NCBI GenBank assembly: GCA_034509425.1 | Contig: JAVTVJ010000143.1 | Location: 3,721,001-3,785,000 of the forward strand | Direction of reading: 5' to 3' | DNA length: 64,000 nucleotides | Origin: Eopsaltria australis | Lineage: Eukaryota; Chordata; Aves; Passeriformes; Petroicidae | Shown here: positions 34,201-48,159 of the stretch, one piece after another | How positions within the stretch are numbered: position 1 is the stretch's first letter | Layout: every line of letters begins with the position of its first letter | Translations under genes and position numbers: made by a program | The notes under the pieces: generated by a model | What the model saw: only the letters and a program-made list of their open reading frames with translations | Told to the model about the DNA's origin: nothing | Databases searched by the model: none

Positions 34201-35052
34201 TAACACCACTTTTAATAGATGGATCTCAGAAATTACATATTTAGTTATTTTTAACTGTAATTAATAACACATGTGCTTTTCATATTAATTTATTTAGATT
34301 TCTAAGGTGGTGAAATCTAATCAGTAGTCAGTTTTATTCTTTTTGACTCCTGAGGAAGGGACTTTGCTGTGTAAAACCTTCTGTTAGCTGTTACATAAAC
34401 AAATCACATCATGCCTTACAACACGCCATTATTGTCTGACGAGTTCTTGCATTTCATATTTGTCAAGATTTCTGCCTTCTTATTCATTGTGTTTCCATTG
34501 CAATGCTCAAAGACAGCTCTTCCATTTCTAGCCCAGAGCCTTAATTATAGTTAGGCCTTGAGCTAGTGGTTCATGTATTACATGTTCATGCATTACAAGC
34601 AAACCTAGCAGCCTTGTTCCCCAGAGCAAGTGATCACCCTTACCTGATGCATTCTCCAAAGAATTGCCAGATCCAAGAGCTACTTGATAACCAGTGAAAG
34701 GGATTTTGCTGACAAAGGTAAATTACAAGTTTCCAATCCAACAAAAGATGTTTCATATGTATACCTAAAGTCGGTGGGACAGTTCCTCTGTTGTAAACAG
34801 GTGTTTGCTGGATTGAGGCTCAAAAGCTCAATGTAACCAGTTTGAAAGGTGTGGATTTTGCTATGACTTGCATGAATTACATAGGGAAAAAGGATTTATA
34901 TTTAAGTCTTAATGGCCATATTAACATGGTCTTCATGTGCAGATATACTTACGTATTTTGATTGATCTTGACGGCAGCATAAGAATATATTGCTAATAAT
35001 CTGTAAAAACAGGGAAATTTCATTGACTAAGCTCTTTCTTCTGTTTTTGTAG
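28235..35052. other. Unassigned AT-rich sequence upstream of the ELF5 relic
   Basis: No confident exon. A minus-strand frame of 111 codons (31072-31407) contains an 84-nt segment at 31249-31332 with a good donor (gtaaga) and acceptor (tattttcag), which would be an in-frame mini-intron. It is a lead for a former ELF5 upstream exon and is not called. Confidence 0.45.
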
Positions 35053-35152
35053 GAAAAAAAATACTTCAGTGTGTGTGAAGGCTGTGGTGACTCACACTGT
35101 GGTTACAAATGTCAGTTCCAGAGAGTTTCTTCTCCAAGCAGCTACAGAAGGG
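35053..35152 (+). CDS. Orphan internal exon candidate, gene unknown
   Basis: A branch-like tgactaag, a long pyrimidine tract and tttttgtag end at 35052; a consensus donor (gtaaga) begins at 35153. The 100-nt interval is open in two frames. Frame A reads FSVCEGCGDSHCGYKCQF, with four regularly spaced cysteines. Frame B ends exactly on a codon boundary and reads VVTNVSSREFLLQAATEG. I recognise neither. No partner exon was found in the neighbourhood, so it could be a single exon of a gene with long introns, a long noncoding RNA exon, or a cryptic exon. Confidence 0.35.
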
Positions 35153-38100
35153 GTAAGACTTTGTCGACAGTTCTTGCTAAATGCTGCTTTTCCATTTTAG
35201 TTGGAATAAGGCTGGTGGATGGATATAATAAAGTGGAGAGAATGCTCCAATGCACTCATCAAGTTTTCTGTCCATCAAAGCAGACAGGGAAAAAAGAATT
35301 AACTGAATGTTGTCTCACCATCACCAAATGGGAAGTAGCACATGAGAGAAAAAGGTGGACCATCATTATATAGCCTGCTCTTGGTTTTGGATGCTAAGTG
35401 ATGGAGAGATGACAGAGGAAGAAGAATGTAAGACAGAGGAGTTTTATATCAATTTTGCCAAAAATAGATAAAATTTAGCCAGCTTGGTCTCGACCACTTA
35501 CCAATAATGTGGATGAAAGACCTTAAGTACACATGCAAGTGCTTGTGAAATATGTGTTTTCCCTTTCTCTGTTTCCCAACTAAAGGCCTTATTGTTATCT
35601 GTTCTTAAAATTTTCAAATAATTTTTGTTTTGGTTATTTTTGCTTTTAGCTTGCCCAGACCTGTCTTAGGAGTGATTTCAGAACAAGTGGTTGAGCTTGA
35701 AGAGTCCCATTGTGTGGAGCAGTGATTCCAAATGTGACATGACTGTATTCTTTTGGGATGACTGGCCTTCATGCTTCTCTTCCTTGGGACAGCCAAGAAA
35801 GCTAAGAAAGGCTGTCTCCACACAGCTGCACAACTGAAACAGATGACAACATTCCTCCACTGTGCCTGACAAGATGTTTTCTGTATTTCCTGCTCCCTCT
35901 GAAGGGCTTTTCAAGGAAAAGAAATAATTTAACACAAAAGAATTCCGAGACAATAGAATTACTAGAGGAAAAAGGATGGATCCAGTAATGTTTTGATTTA
36001 AATCAGAAAATGAATTCCCAGTGTATTTTCCAGTACTCAATTTTAAACCCAGCTATTATTTTTCTGACAGAATAGCAGTGCCTTGAAAAAATGTTGATTT
36101 TACAGACACATATTTTATGTCAGTCCCTCAGTATTTGAAGGGAGACTGGGCAGGTGAGCTGGCACAGAACAAGGACATTGAGCTGGTTTGCTGGGGGGCT
36201 CTGTGGTTATCCAGAACTCATTTCCTGACCAGCAGCTGACCAGTGCTGCCAGTTTCTCTGTGTGAGGGCTGCCTGGCTGCCCAGTGCCTCAGCAATGGCT
36301 CTTATCATGGGGTAAGGCTAAAGCCAAGTAGAGATATAGGAACAGCACAAAAAATAACCAATTTCTCCAGTCACAAATACCTGCAGTGGGCATGATGAAT
36401 TTTGCTTATTCTGGCAGTGTGCTTTTCCGGTACCATTAGACTTTTAGTGGCTAAGACCACAATATATTTAAGGGAACTGGAGTTACTAGAAAAAGCATTA
36501 CCCAAATGTATGACTGGTACCACTGAAATCAATACACTGAGTCATAATCTTACAACAGCTGTATAGATATTCGTGCTTCTCTTTGTTAGGTTCAGGGAGA
36601 TCAAATTAAATAACAGGTGTAAGTGTACAGGGAGAAAAAAGATCCTAAGCCTCATAATCATATAGGATGTATAGGAAACTCGTTGACAAAGATACATAAT
36701 ATTTATGCTGCTCTTTTTCATTGTTTGATTTCATCCAACTAAAGAAGTTCACATGGTTTGTAGTGAATATTTTTAAAAGATAAAAGTACTGTTCTTTCAG
36801 TACTGGCTAAAATTTCCTAGTGTTGCATAAAAAATACATTGTTAAAATTGATTGTGCTTTTCTCTGCTTTATTAAATCTTTGAAATTGAATATATATGGC
36901 TGTGTCTTTTCATTAAAATGGAGATATATGTGTAGATGTATATATACTCTATCTGCTGGAACAGCTTTCAAAGAAAATTGTGCCTGTTTCTGTTTAAATA
37001 TAAAAACTGAATTCTGTTTCCTTTTAATTTGAAGTAGTCATAGAAACTGCAAATTAGAACAGTGTGTTGAAGATAACCATCAGTAGGAATTCTGAATATT
37101 GAATAGAATTTTCTTAAGTTTCTACCTGAATCTGTCAAATATAGCAGCAGCAATTTGGTTGTTACTTAAGGCTTAATGGTAGCAATGGTTAGGACTTGAG
37201 TAAAAGGCTACTCTGCATTGTCCACCCTCTAAGAAACAAATATTGAAACATGTTTTCTGACACTGAGAAAATCCCTCTGATTTGCAACACAGCACAATTT
37301 ATGCCTTCCAAACCAGAGAAAGGTAGAAGTTGAAGGTATTCTTCCACAGTTAGATGAAAAGCTATGGTATGAGCATATGGCCTTATCTTTATATCTGAAG
37401 TCTAGAAATTGGGGTTAAAATTCTATATTGAGTATCTACATAGACTCCAAAAATATACTATGTAAAATATGTAAACAAGAATATTATCAGATCTGTACCT
37501 CTAAATAATGCAATTACAGACACTGATGAAGTAATTAGATATGAAATTAGTAATCATACGATTGTGTGGAATTATCTGATCTGATTTGCATGCTTGACTG
37601 TGAAGAATTATGCATGTGAATCAAGCTTGGTACATAATTCATACCTCATCCTATAGCTAATTAATGTAACATCATTTTTCTTGGTCTGCACTTTGTGGAA
37701 GTGCAGTATTTCCCTGAAACTGGCAATCTTTTGACAACAATTACCTATATCTAGGAATAAAGTCTGGTTTGCAAACTTTTCAATATATAGCAACTACCAT
37801 TCAAAATCTGAAAAGTGTTGGTTGATTCTAATTGGCCAAACAAACCTCCTTCTTTTTCTGTTTTTCTCACCTGATTAAAATAATGCTTGGGTGTAGAGTA
37901 CTGGTGTGAGAACATGCTTTAAAAAAGGCTTTCTGCATGTTTTTAATATGCTCCCTTTTCCTCTAAATCACAGCCTTTGGTGTCCTGCAGTCAAAATAAT
38001 TGATAGTGGGGAGAGGAAGTAAGGATCAGCAGCTTGGTTATTTGCCATAGGAAGTACCCACGGTGAAAATTAATACTGGGAAAATGTTTTCATGGGTTTT

Positions 38101-41100
38101 ACAGCAGAATTTGGCTTCAGGTAAATAATTAGACACCAGTGGGGCTCATGGTATTTTGCTGCTGTAGATGGGGCAATTACTGGCATCTAATGATATTGCA
38201 GAAATCACAGAGAATTTATTAATAGGTATAGGTTTGGCTGCTGGGGTTTGCCAACAAAAGAGAAATCTGAATGAGACAGTGCACTAGCAAAGGGAAGAGA
38301 AGTGTGTGCAAAGCTCCTCCACATGTATGTTTGCTGTTCCCATCAAAATCTTGGGCCAGAACTAAAGGAATACTAAATATTTTATAAAGGATTATATTTC
38401 TATTCCAGAAGGCTTGAAATGTGGAAACCGGGCAGCCTTTTGAGAGCCTCTGTGCTCTATGGAGTGCTTAAATTTTTGAAAGCAGTTGCAGGAATTTGGA
38501 TTGCTATCTGGAATACTGTCAAGATTTAATAACAAAGAAATTTCAAAATAGAATTTGGTGGTAGGCAAGTGATTATCACAATGTTAATCTGATAGTCCAT
38601 TAAAAGAACACAGCATAATCTTCCTATTTTGGAATTCTGTATTTTTTGATTTATATGCCAGAAAGTATACGTATCCCCACAAGCTGTAGGATTTTTTAAA
38701 GACAGATGATATAGTTGCAATAATTTTCCTAATTCACAATGAAAAATATTTAATGTTATTATTATGGTATTTCTCTACTGGGAGAGGTATTTCAAGGGGA
38801 ATCAGCATTCAAACAAAATCAACATTTTCTTGATCAAATGCATGGTAGATTTAAAGAGGAATAAGGATTAAAAAAAAAAAAAGCAGGTTTTGAAATAACT
38901 TTCTAATCTCAAAGAAGAGAGGAAGGAATTATCCCAATGAAATCTTCAGTTTTGCTGTTGCAGTTCAAAGAGTGAAGAGATCAAAGAGCTCTTTACTGTG
39001 TATCAAAGATTGACAACTTGGAGTCCAGACAGAGCTCTAAGTTCTGATCTAAGATTGATAAATATGCAAGTTCTCAATCTTGAAAAAAAACCCTTAAAGA
39101 ACCCAATCTTTAGGTTATTTAATTGAATGTTTGTTTGAAATTACTGGTGAATTTCAGCTTAATAAGTTGTCACACTGTAAAATTTGTCAAACTCAGGCCA
39201 CATCCAGGCTGCTGCAGTTGGAAGATATTTCAGCAAACTGCAAGTTACAAAAACCTCTTTTACCAAGCTATAAATAATGCTCTTTTTGAGACAAGGAACC
39301 ATCTGGAATATCAGGTGGGAAAAGAGGAGGTCATAAAGGTGCAAAGTGCCACTTACAGTTACTTATTTCTCTTCTCAAGTGCTGCAGGGCACTCCTTCAT
39401 GTTCTGAACAAGAAAAGAATGGGGATTAGCATTTGCTCTAGAACTGTACTTGGCTTTCCAAATGCTGCACTAATCACACCAATTATCTGTAATGTCAAAT
39501 ATTTGTTTATAATGACCTCATTTTTTTCAAGTGGGAAGGTTCACTCTTCAAGGGAGAATGACCTGGCCAAATCACAGTGAGAGCTAAGCTAGTAGGCATA
39601 GAGTGCCAATTTTCAACTTGCCTTTGCTAGGATGATGCTCAGAGCTATATAAAATTGGGATGTCTTTTATGCTATAAAAATCCTATGCATAATAACATAG
39701 AAATTTAATTTGCATTCTCCATTTACTTTGAAATAAAGTATCTGATGTCAGTCATCTATAACTGAATGTGGTGGGTTTTTTTGCTTTTGAGTACAAATAG
39801 TTCTATTTGTGAAGAAAGATGTCATATATGTTGAAAATACCTCCAAGCATTTTGTTACCACAGCTATTTAGCTTAAAAATAGGCATTTAGTTACTAGATT
39901 TTATCAACTCTCCAGGCTGCAGTCAGGAAGTTCAGCAGAATGCAACTGACAGTTACAGGTACTTTTTCTTGAAGGAATGTATTCTACCTATGGCCTCCAT
40001 TTCTGGGTGTCATTCAAGGAATTTTTTAAATTTATGAAGTGTTTTAATAGTTTATGCCCTGATTTTCTCCAAGGTTGCACTCTTTCCTGTAACAGAGGAG
40101 GATGAAGTATTTTGAGGAGGAACATGCAATAGAGCGAGAAGATTTGTAAAAATCTTCACAACAAGTTGTGAAACATTTTGGTGTCTGGGATTCCCCTAGA
40201 ACAGCAGATCTAACTCCTTCCATCATTTTCAGAGGGAAGAAATACTTTCAATCTTTCCAGTTTAGTAAGAATTGGAGAGGTTTTGTTTGAAATTTTATGA
40301 AAGCTCACAATGCTTCCCTAAGTTCTTCATGCAGGTTTTATTATTAATGCATATCTAATACTTTGTATATGTTGCCTTTTTATAGTCACTTGAGGGAACT
40401 GATGTATGTACTGTCAGTGATAGTGCCTTGTTTATGTTTGAATTTTTATCTTGAAAGGGAGGGGAAAGGGTGAAAAATCAATTTGCGGACCTTTACACTG
40501 AGAAAATGCTGCAGAGAAATGATTCCACTGCAGTCTATTGCTCATGAAGAGAAGCAGCTTAGAGATATCTTTACAACCAAGGGAATCTTAAATCCAGTGA
40601 AGCAGGAATCTATGAAGCCATCCCTAGGTTAGAAAGGGAGGTTTCTAAAATTGGAATATTATTTAAACAACTCTGCTGTAAGTTAGCAGTTGAATGCTAC
40701 TTCTGAGTTTATGCATTTTGGATGAAAAATGTAAAAATTGTCCCTCCTCAGTGACATAACTGCTGCTGCTGTGAATTTGGGTTTTTTTTTTCTGTCTCTT
40801 TATTTTCTTATTTCCTCTTATTTTTTTTTTTTTGTTTTGTTTTGGTTTTTTTTGTTTTGTTTTTTTGTTTGTTTGTTTGTTTTTGTTGGTTTTTTTGTTT
40901 GGTTCTCTTTTGTTTTGTTTTTAATTTTCTTTAAAGGAAACCTTTATTTAAATTCCAATTTTATGGGAAAATCTCCTGTAACTGCCTAATCACACTTCCC
41001 AGCTGATTTCTAATACAATTTCCAGCTTCTGTTATTGTCACACCTATTCTTTGAAGGTAACACAATGGTTGGAGATAAGCTTGTTTTAAGGAATAGTGTT

Positions 41101-44100
41101 TTTTGTTGACATCTTTATGCCTTTTTTGGTTTTGCAAAAATGTGCACCAATGTTTTAGGAAATATTAGGTTCCTGTTAGAAAATATTCTGTCTACTTCAC
41201 TCCAGAAATATATGTAAGAAACCCTGCGTGCTCCATAGAGAGATCATTTGAGCTCTGTTAGTTTGGGCATAATTGGTTAGAAACAAGACTGGCTTTCTGC
41301 CTGTCTTTCCTTGATCTCAGAGGAGAAAATGATGTATGCAGAGAAGCATTTCCAATTATAAATTATTTCAGGTTTTCAACTGGCTGGTTTGAGATTTGAT
41401 ATCCTGTCATGATTCAAAGATGAGAGGATTAGGTTAAACAAACCTTTCTTTTAGCAGCAGGTGAGCAGATAAGCAGTACAGTAAAGGTAGATGGTTATTG
41501 CAACTTAAGTGGGATTTTATATGGGGTGAAATGATTTTTTGACAGTTACTCAATTTGAGATGCAGATCAGAGAAACAGGAGAAAAATATTAGGATTTTTC
41601 TGTTACTTTATTGTCAAAGGAGAAACTGTTCCTTGTCAAAGTTGGAATAAACCTTTTCCTTCAACAAATTTATGCATTTGTAATTGAACATGAATTTTGA
41701 ATAAACAGACATACAAATGCTTTATCATAAGTAGAAAACTTGTGAAAATACAGTCCTTAGCCCATATTTTCAGTGTGCTGACCTAAAGGATAAAAACTGA
41801 AATATTCTCTATAGTTGTGGGGATAAGAGACATCCAATTGTCTTCCAGTAGGGCAGAAAATTTACAGAAGCTGTGAGACAAAGCCAACCCTCCACAGATG
41901 CTCTTCATGGAGACTGTCTATTAAGAAACTGAACTAATTGGGTTAGACTGTTTCCAGTATGGTAAAGAGAATGAGAGATTAGGAAGGAAGTGGTGGAAAT
42001 TACTCTGACTGTGAAGAAATAAGGAAGAGAACCCCAAGTGAACCAATGGCCACTCTCTCCCCTTGAAAAGTCCTTGTAGAACATGAGCAAACTGCCTAGA
42101 GAGGAGGAGCCATGAGAATTCTGGATCTGAGTTGTAAAGAGAGTGTCCTTGACTTGCTCTAGAGGTGATCAGAGTATTTCCTGTGAACTTCATTCTTCTT
42201 TTCCTGTGGCTTTTTAATGAAAAATGTTAACATTTAACATTTTAACAATTTTCTTTTTTAATGTATTTCTAACTGAAAGATCATATTCCCATTACCCCAA
42301 CATCCAGGGGCATTCTCTGACTCAATGACAGTCAAAGCTTTTTTTAATGTAATTTCTGACTTTAAAGCAATAATTCAGGGCAAAATTATTACATCAGTTT
42401 TTCTATAAACACAGGAAATTTTGATTGCAGGTGGGAATGTTTCAGAACGTGTCTTTTTTTGAAATTTGTTTCTTTTGAAAAGAAACATTTCCTGTTCATT
42501 CATGCAAAGCAATGTCAACAATACTGTCAGTAAGAAAGATTCCTCTGCATTAATATGAAATTTTAATTTGAAAAGGCAGTGGTTGACTGAGAACTGGCAC
42601 AGGTTTCCTTGAGAGGTGGCAGCACTCCCTACCTCAGCTATCCAGAGATTCCATGGAAAGTCAATTAATTGCTCGCCATTGTTTCAGAGCACTCAAAGCA
42701 ACAATACCTAAGTACATGCTGACCCTGCAGTGTAGTTCTTCTCTCTGCATTTCACAGGCCTCTTAGAGGTTTTGTTTTTTCCCTTTCATTTGTGTCCACT
42801 TTTTATATATGTCCATCACTTTAATTTCTTCTTTTTCAATTTTCTTTTATTTTTTTTCTATTTTTTTTTATTTGCCTGATTTTAATTGAAATTTATTTGT
42901 TGCCTTGTTCTGAATGGAGGAAGTCTCGTGGCTCTCCTCTGATAAAGACTTCAAACACTTCATGCTGACAGACCAGTCCCATCCTTGCAAATTTCTCTAT
43001 TGACTGAGAAGAGTTCCAAGGTTTGTTTCTTTGGCAATTAAGGTTCTATCCCAAGCTCATTGAAAATTAGTGACAAGCTTTAATGACCTTAAAAGCAGGA
43101 TCAATCCATCTCAACAGGGAGATAGAGAGAGATACAGTGTAGCTATCGCACTACAAGAAGCAAAATGTGATTTAGACTAAATCCCTTTTTCTTTTTTCTC
43201 TGGTTTTGTTGTTGCTGTTTTTCTTTTTAAATTTACTTCCAAAAAAACTAATGAAGCTTGCTATTGAATAATTAATGAAAATAACTGGTATCAAAGTTTG
43301 TCAAAATTACAGCCTCCATTCCAGATTTGGCACACCTTCAAATAATTGAAAATAATAACAGACTTTTCACCTATAGTTTAATTATGCTATTTATATTACC
43401 ATCGTTTTATTGCTATATCTGTATAGACTTGTTGGTCTTAGAAGTAAAATGAATTCGTTTATATTTTTCTTCTGATTCTATTTGTTTCAATAAATTGTGA
43501 AATGTGAGCCTAACCAGCCATCAGGAGTTGGGCTCAACTGCATTTAATTTCTTGAGCAGAGCAAACACCCTATGATATCTGAAAACCCAAAACAGACATT
43601 TTATTAGTACATTCTGAATGTAGACAGGATAAATAATTATAAATGCAGTACAGTGTGAAATATCTAACAAAAAGTGTAGTTTCATGAAAAACATTGGAAG
43701 AAGCAGTCTAATGTATTTGCAAATGTATTCCAAGAACTGGATTTGGTTTTGTGTGCTGTAAAGAGGTGAGGAGTTGGAAGAGAAAGCTGCAAGAATTGTT
43801 CCATACTTGCTTCCCTTTTCCTTCTACATGACTAATGAAAACAGAACATATTCAGACTTGAAGAATATGTTTTGACAATTATATAAATCCAACCAATATG
43901 AGGCAAACTCTCTAAGAAACAAGCTTCTGTTTATCTTCCTCAAATTGCTCTTCACACTGGCACAACACAAAGCTAGAGATTATTTGTTCTAGAAAATGTA
44001 TAGAAGACTTTCCGAAATCAAATCTGTGCAAAACATGTATTATTTTAAGATAGAGATATCAGATAGTTTACTCTGCTGGCCTTTATAGCTTTTGATAGTT

Positions 44101-47100
44101 TTATACCCATCTGCCTGTTCCAGCTTCTAGGAATTTACTGCAGACTATTATGACATTTAGATATCTGATGATCACAATATGATTGGTGCTGGTTTTAAGG
44201 AAGAAATCTTTCAGTGTTCCAATTTCCTTACTTTGTGATAAAGGCTTAAGATAAAAAATACTAATACATACCTAAACTTCCAATCTTACCATAAAAGCTG
44301 CTTCATTCTGTGTGTTCTAGCAGAAGAATATGCAGTCCTGCAAGTCATTATGCACATACACATTTTCATACATTTAAGTAATCATATTTGCTCCAGTAGG
44401 ACATGACATGAGTCAGACTATTTGGCTCCTGTAAAAGTCTTTGTAGGACTTTGTTCAATTTATCATGTGGTTCTCATTGAAATTAGTGGATATTTTACTT
44501 TCAGCATAATTTAAACAGAATTGCGATGGAATATCTTGGGATCTCAAGAGATAATAATGGTCTGCATTTTTAAGTCTTGCCCTGGAATATGCACTGCAGA
44601 AGAAACTGTATTACATCTACTCTGACATAGTCTTGAACACAAGTAGGTATGCACAGAATTACAGTGAGGAGGCTGTAAGTGAGGAAAGCTTAAATTGCAT
44701 CTGGTATATTGGAGGGGGTGGAGGGCACTTGAAGTCCTTCATTCAGTAGTTGTGATTCCAGTCATCAGCATCCATTGAGCCAGCCTTAACTCTGTCAAAT
44801 ATTCTCAGCTCTTCAGGTGCTAGATTAATAGGTTGTGTTGCCTAGTGCTGCAGCACAGTGACTCACATTTCCCCTGTGTTGTAGATACATTCCACTTGGC
44901 CTGAACTAAATGATCCTGACTCTGACTGCATCAAAAATTTCAATACTCATGCCATAATCATATCTGGATCTAATTAAACCAGCTCAACTTCTTATATTCT
45001 CAGTGAAGCAACAATATTACTCCCCATCTGTGATTTTTATTATGCATAAATGTTCACGCCTTTCTAGATGGATTAAATAAATTGCAAAGATTAGTATAAC
45101 AAACCTGAATCCCACTACTGTACATTGTGGTACTAAAGAAAAGTTTGCAGAGGATGAGAGGAAGAACAGAGTAAGTAGGATCAGAAAAAAGAAATCTTGT
45201 AACTGGATTGATAAGTCAGATGCCATCCTTATGGGAAAGCTGATATTTTAATGACAGACTCCCAGTGGGATGTTTGCCATATGTGAGGAAAACATTACTC
45301 ATAGTTTAGAGACCTTTTTTGCCCTGATCAAGGGTGGTGTTGGTGGAGACAGGAGATGGAGCATTATTCAGAGCTGGTGTATTTGGTGCTGTCTCTAGTG
45401 CTTAAAACATGGGGCTACACTGAACTCCTAAACTCTCTCTCTAAAGAAACCCCTTGTCAAAATGAGCAAAAAGAAAAGTTACTAGAAGTGTTTATAATTT
45501 CATAAGGATCTAAAGAGAGACTAGATATTGGTCTGGCTGGTTTTCTTGTTTTACAATTGCCCAAATCAAAAGGAAATAGTAAGTATTTTCTGTGTGGGAG
45601 CATTTTCTTGACAGCACATGGATTTCCTATGCTCAAAATGCTGTAGTTCCATCTGTGCCTCATAGGGCAATGGGAGGATTTCAGTGGCCATTACATGGGG
45701 ACCCAGGGTTAAGCAATTTATTCAATATTTTGGATAGTTTAATGTAACATAAATGCCAATTCCACCTCAGGCCCTGTGCTGGCAGAATCTGTCAAACCTT
45801 GGCTTATGAAAATTCTGCAGAAGGGTAGTAAAGGGTGATAAGAAACCCTGTGTTGTGTGGTCTTTGGTGAAACAGGTCTAGAAAAGACATCAAGGAACCA
45901 CATAACTTATTCATTTTCTCTAGGGTGAGACAAGTTATTCTTACACACTTCTTTGACAGAAATCTGGTTTGCTCTGGAAATGGAGAATCACAGCTTTGCT
46001 AGGCAATATTCTAATACCTCCCTAGTCTTTCCACCACTGAGTTTTTTATACAGCCTGATTTAAAACACTTCTCTCACCCTTCCTGCATCTGAAACACTCT
46101 TTTCTGTCTAAGCCCCACACAGAGATTTGTTAATTTCTTAATTTGAAACCTTGCCTTCTCTCATTCTTTCCTTTTTAGACTGTTAAAAGCCCAGTGCATT
46201 TGTCTTTCCATGTGTCACGCACTGTCTCCTTTTAGGATTCTAGTGCTCACATTTATACTTTTTGGCTTTCCAAATGTGACATAACTGTGAGAAGCTGGGT
46301 GGATTTTAGCTGGCTTTGTTTACTGTTACAATAAAAACCTGCTCAAAATTACCTGTAGTGGGGTGCATGTTCCACAAACTGGGGCAATGATTAGGAAAGG
46401 AAATGTGACTGAAGCGGCTGAATCCTTTAGTGGATTCCCTTCCACATTTTACAGTATTTCATTGCTTCTACAGTTTCGAATTCTCCATTTAAAATAAAAA
46501 TGAATATTCTATTTAAGATATTCTGTTCAAAGGCTCTGAGCTTTTAACTCAGCATTTTGCTTTTATTTCTCTGTAAAAGTGCCTATTATGTGATACTCAG
46601 AACATTATTAACTCCTTTTTATTTCTCTTAAAAGCAAATCCCTTTTTTGTCCCTTTGAATCTCTCATAATCTCACATCTTTCTTCCCAAACAGATGGAAG
46701 CATTTTTACTGTGTAATATCTCCCTAGGCGGAGTATTTGATATTAGAGATGGATCTGATAGTTCTTCCCAGTGCATCAGAACCAGCATGCCTGCATTTAG
46801 CTCTCCTACCTGTTCCATGAAATCTTCTGGCTGGAATGTGTTTGCTTTTCCACAGGTTGGAGCTTAGCAAGCAGGTTTGTGAGATTACCTGGGGAAACAA
46901 AATGCAAATGTGCTGAAGTGTTTAAGCAGGTCCTGCGGCCAACTAACCCTAACCCTACATAAAAGGGGGTAAAACCCCTCCTTCCCCCACAGATCTCTAA
47001 GAAAGCTTGCTGACTGATATCAATGAAAAAATTAGGGCACCTATAAAGTGAGAACTTCTAAACAGCTTCGACAACATGCACAAACTGAGTGTTCAGGCGT

Positions 47101-47219
47101 CTGCGAACTTCAGTAGATTGTCACAGAGTATGAAATGATTTTCTGCGGTGCCATAATTCAGGATATACCTGTACATTCAATCTTTATGGCAGTGCTGTAA
47201 CAAAGCAGACACATTTTCA
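35153..47219. other. Long AT-rich stretch without recognised genes
   Basis: Twelve kilobases with no exon, LTR, CR1 or ERV that I can support. A 120-codon minus-strand frame at 35678-36040 lacks family features. A T/G-rich tract at 40781-40925 is listed separately. Two telomere-type CCCTAA units at about 46943-46955 are too few to count as an interstitial telomere. Confidence 0.5.
40781..40925 (+). repeat. T-rich (TTTTG/TTTG)n low-complexity tract
   Basis: About 145 bp of T runs broken by G, including gtttgtttgtttg. The 83-codon frame across it is an artefact of composition. Confidence 0.9.
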
Positions 47220-47289
47220 TTAGCTGCACCGCTCCGGTCCCGCTCCGGCAGAAGGGGCGCTGCCGCTGCGCAGCCACGACCCGGCACCG

Positions 47290-47310
47290 CTGCTGCTGCT
47301 GCTGCTGCTG
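47290..47310 (+). repeat. (CTG)7 trinucleotide repeat
   Basis: Seven uninterrupted CTG units inside CpG island C. On the minus strand it lies just downstream of the candidate donor, so it would be intronic for the transcript proposed there. Confidence 0.95.
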
Positions 47311-47362
47311 CGAGGGGCGGGGGCAAAGGCGGAGTTGAGTCCCTGGAGGAAGCTGATGTTAC

Positions 47363-47495
47363 CTTTGTAAGCAGGAAGGACTCTATCGCAATTTACAGTA
47401 ATGAGTTTTGTTTCAGAGACACCCGAGAGCCGCTGCGAGCAGCAGCACGGGCCGAGCGCGGGCGAGCCGGGGCTGTCCCCGGGCGGGGGTTCCAT
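47363..47495 (-). CDS. Candidate first coding exon of an unknown gene
   Basis: The minus strand has an ATG at 47495-47493 with G at -3 and G at +4. The frame is open from an in-frame TGA at 47549, reads a proline-rich start (MEPPPGDSPGSP), a CCC cluster and then a less GC-rich SETKLITVNCDRVLPAYK, and reaches a donor AAAG|gtaaca after 47363. The change from CpG-type to ordinary codons within one open frame is suggestive. I do not recognise the protein and no second exon was found. The plus strand is also open here (47401-47601), so chance is possible. Confidence 0.3.
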
Positions 47496-47836
47496 TCCCC
47501 GGCCGTGCGGGGGCAGCGAGCGCTCTTTGTCTGCGCTGATAGGCACTCAAAAGGGAAACACCGGCTCCAAAGAACGAGAAGCCGTTTTTAGGCTCCCTTA
47601 AACCGTGCTATAAGTAAGCAGAGTCCTGTGTTAACAAATACCTTAAAATGGAAACTGAGCCAAGATATTATAAGAGCTGTTAGTGCCAAAGGGGTAAGAA
47701 AATGCGACCTTTCTTCCAACTGTTAAAATACGAATTGGAAAAACACTGGGTGATTTATCAGTTTCTCTATTTGCCAAACTCTCCTGAGAAGGATCGATCA
47801 GAATTTTGCAAAAAGAAGAAAATAACAGATAGTTTA

Positions 47837-47950
47837 GGATGGTTTACTGAATTAAATTTTAAAAATACCTTCTTCTGCATCCCTGCGAGTAAGAAAAACC
47901 AAGGACTCTGCTATTATGTGGAAGAATCCTGGAACTGGAGAACTGGAGAA
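47837..47950 (+). pseudogene. pol: Reverse transcriptase fragment (ERV 2)
   Basis: One open frame (47702-47962) carries GWFTELNFKNTFFCIP, the palm-domain segment that in active enzymes has the first catalytic aspartate; here the residue in that place is asparagine. The sequence upstream in the frame is not clearly retroviral. The YVDD region and thumb are deleted before RNase H begins. Confidence 0.75.
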
Positions 47951-48159
47951 GTCAGCAACTGAAAATTGCTGCATCCAACCAGCAGCCAAGAACTGATAAA
48001 TCCAGCAGCTGCATGCAACTCATTTTAAGTTTGTTCTGTGAACATCAAGAACATGTACCCCATGCCATGTTATTGAAATGGGATAATGTTATTCTGAAAA
48101 TGTTTGCTGTCAATCCTGGTATCTCTCTGTTCCCAACACTAACTGATAATGTATCTAAG

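Larger units (their letters stand above)
47220..47600. promoter_or_regulatory. CpG island C, probable promoter
   Basis: A compact CpG- and GC-rich block with sharp borders against AT-rich DNA. It contains a (CTG)7 run at 47290-47310. On the minus strand it holds an ATG in good context (47495) and a splice donor (47363/47362). It ends about 240 bp from the first readable sequence of ERV 2 but shows no LTR features, so I treat it as host promoter sequence. Confidence 0.55.

Noticed and set aside
40738..40989. 83-codon Phe/Leu-rich frame
   Set aside because: Translation of a T/G low-complexity tract.
46943..46957. Telomere-type CCCTAA units
   Set aside because: Just over two units; expected by chance and without a larger interstitial telomere array.
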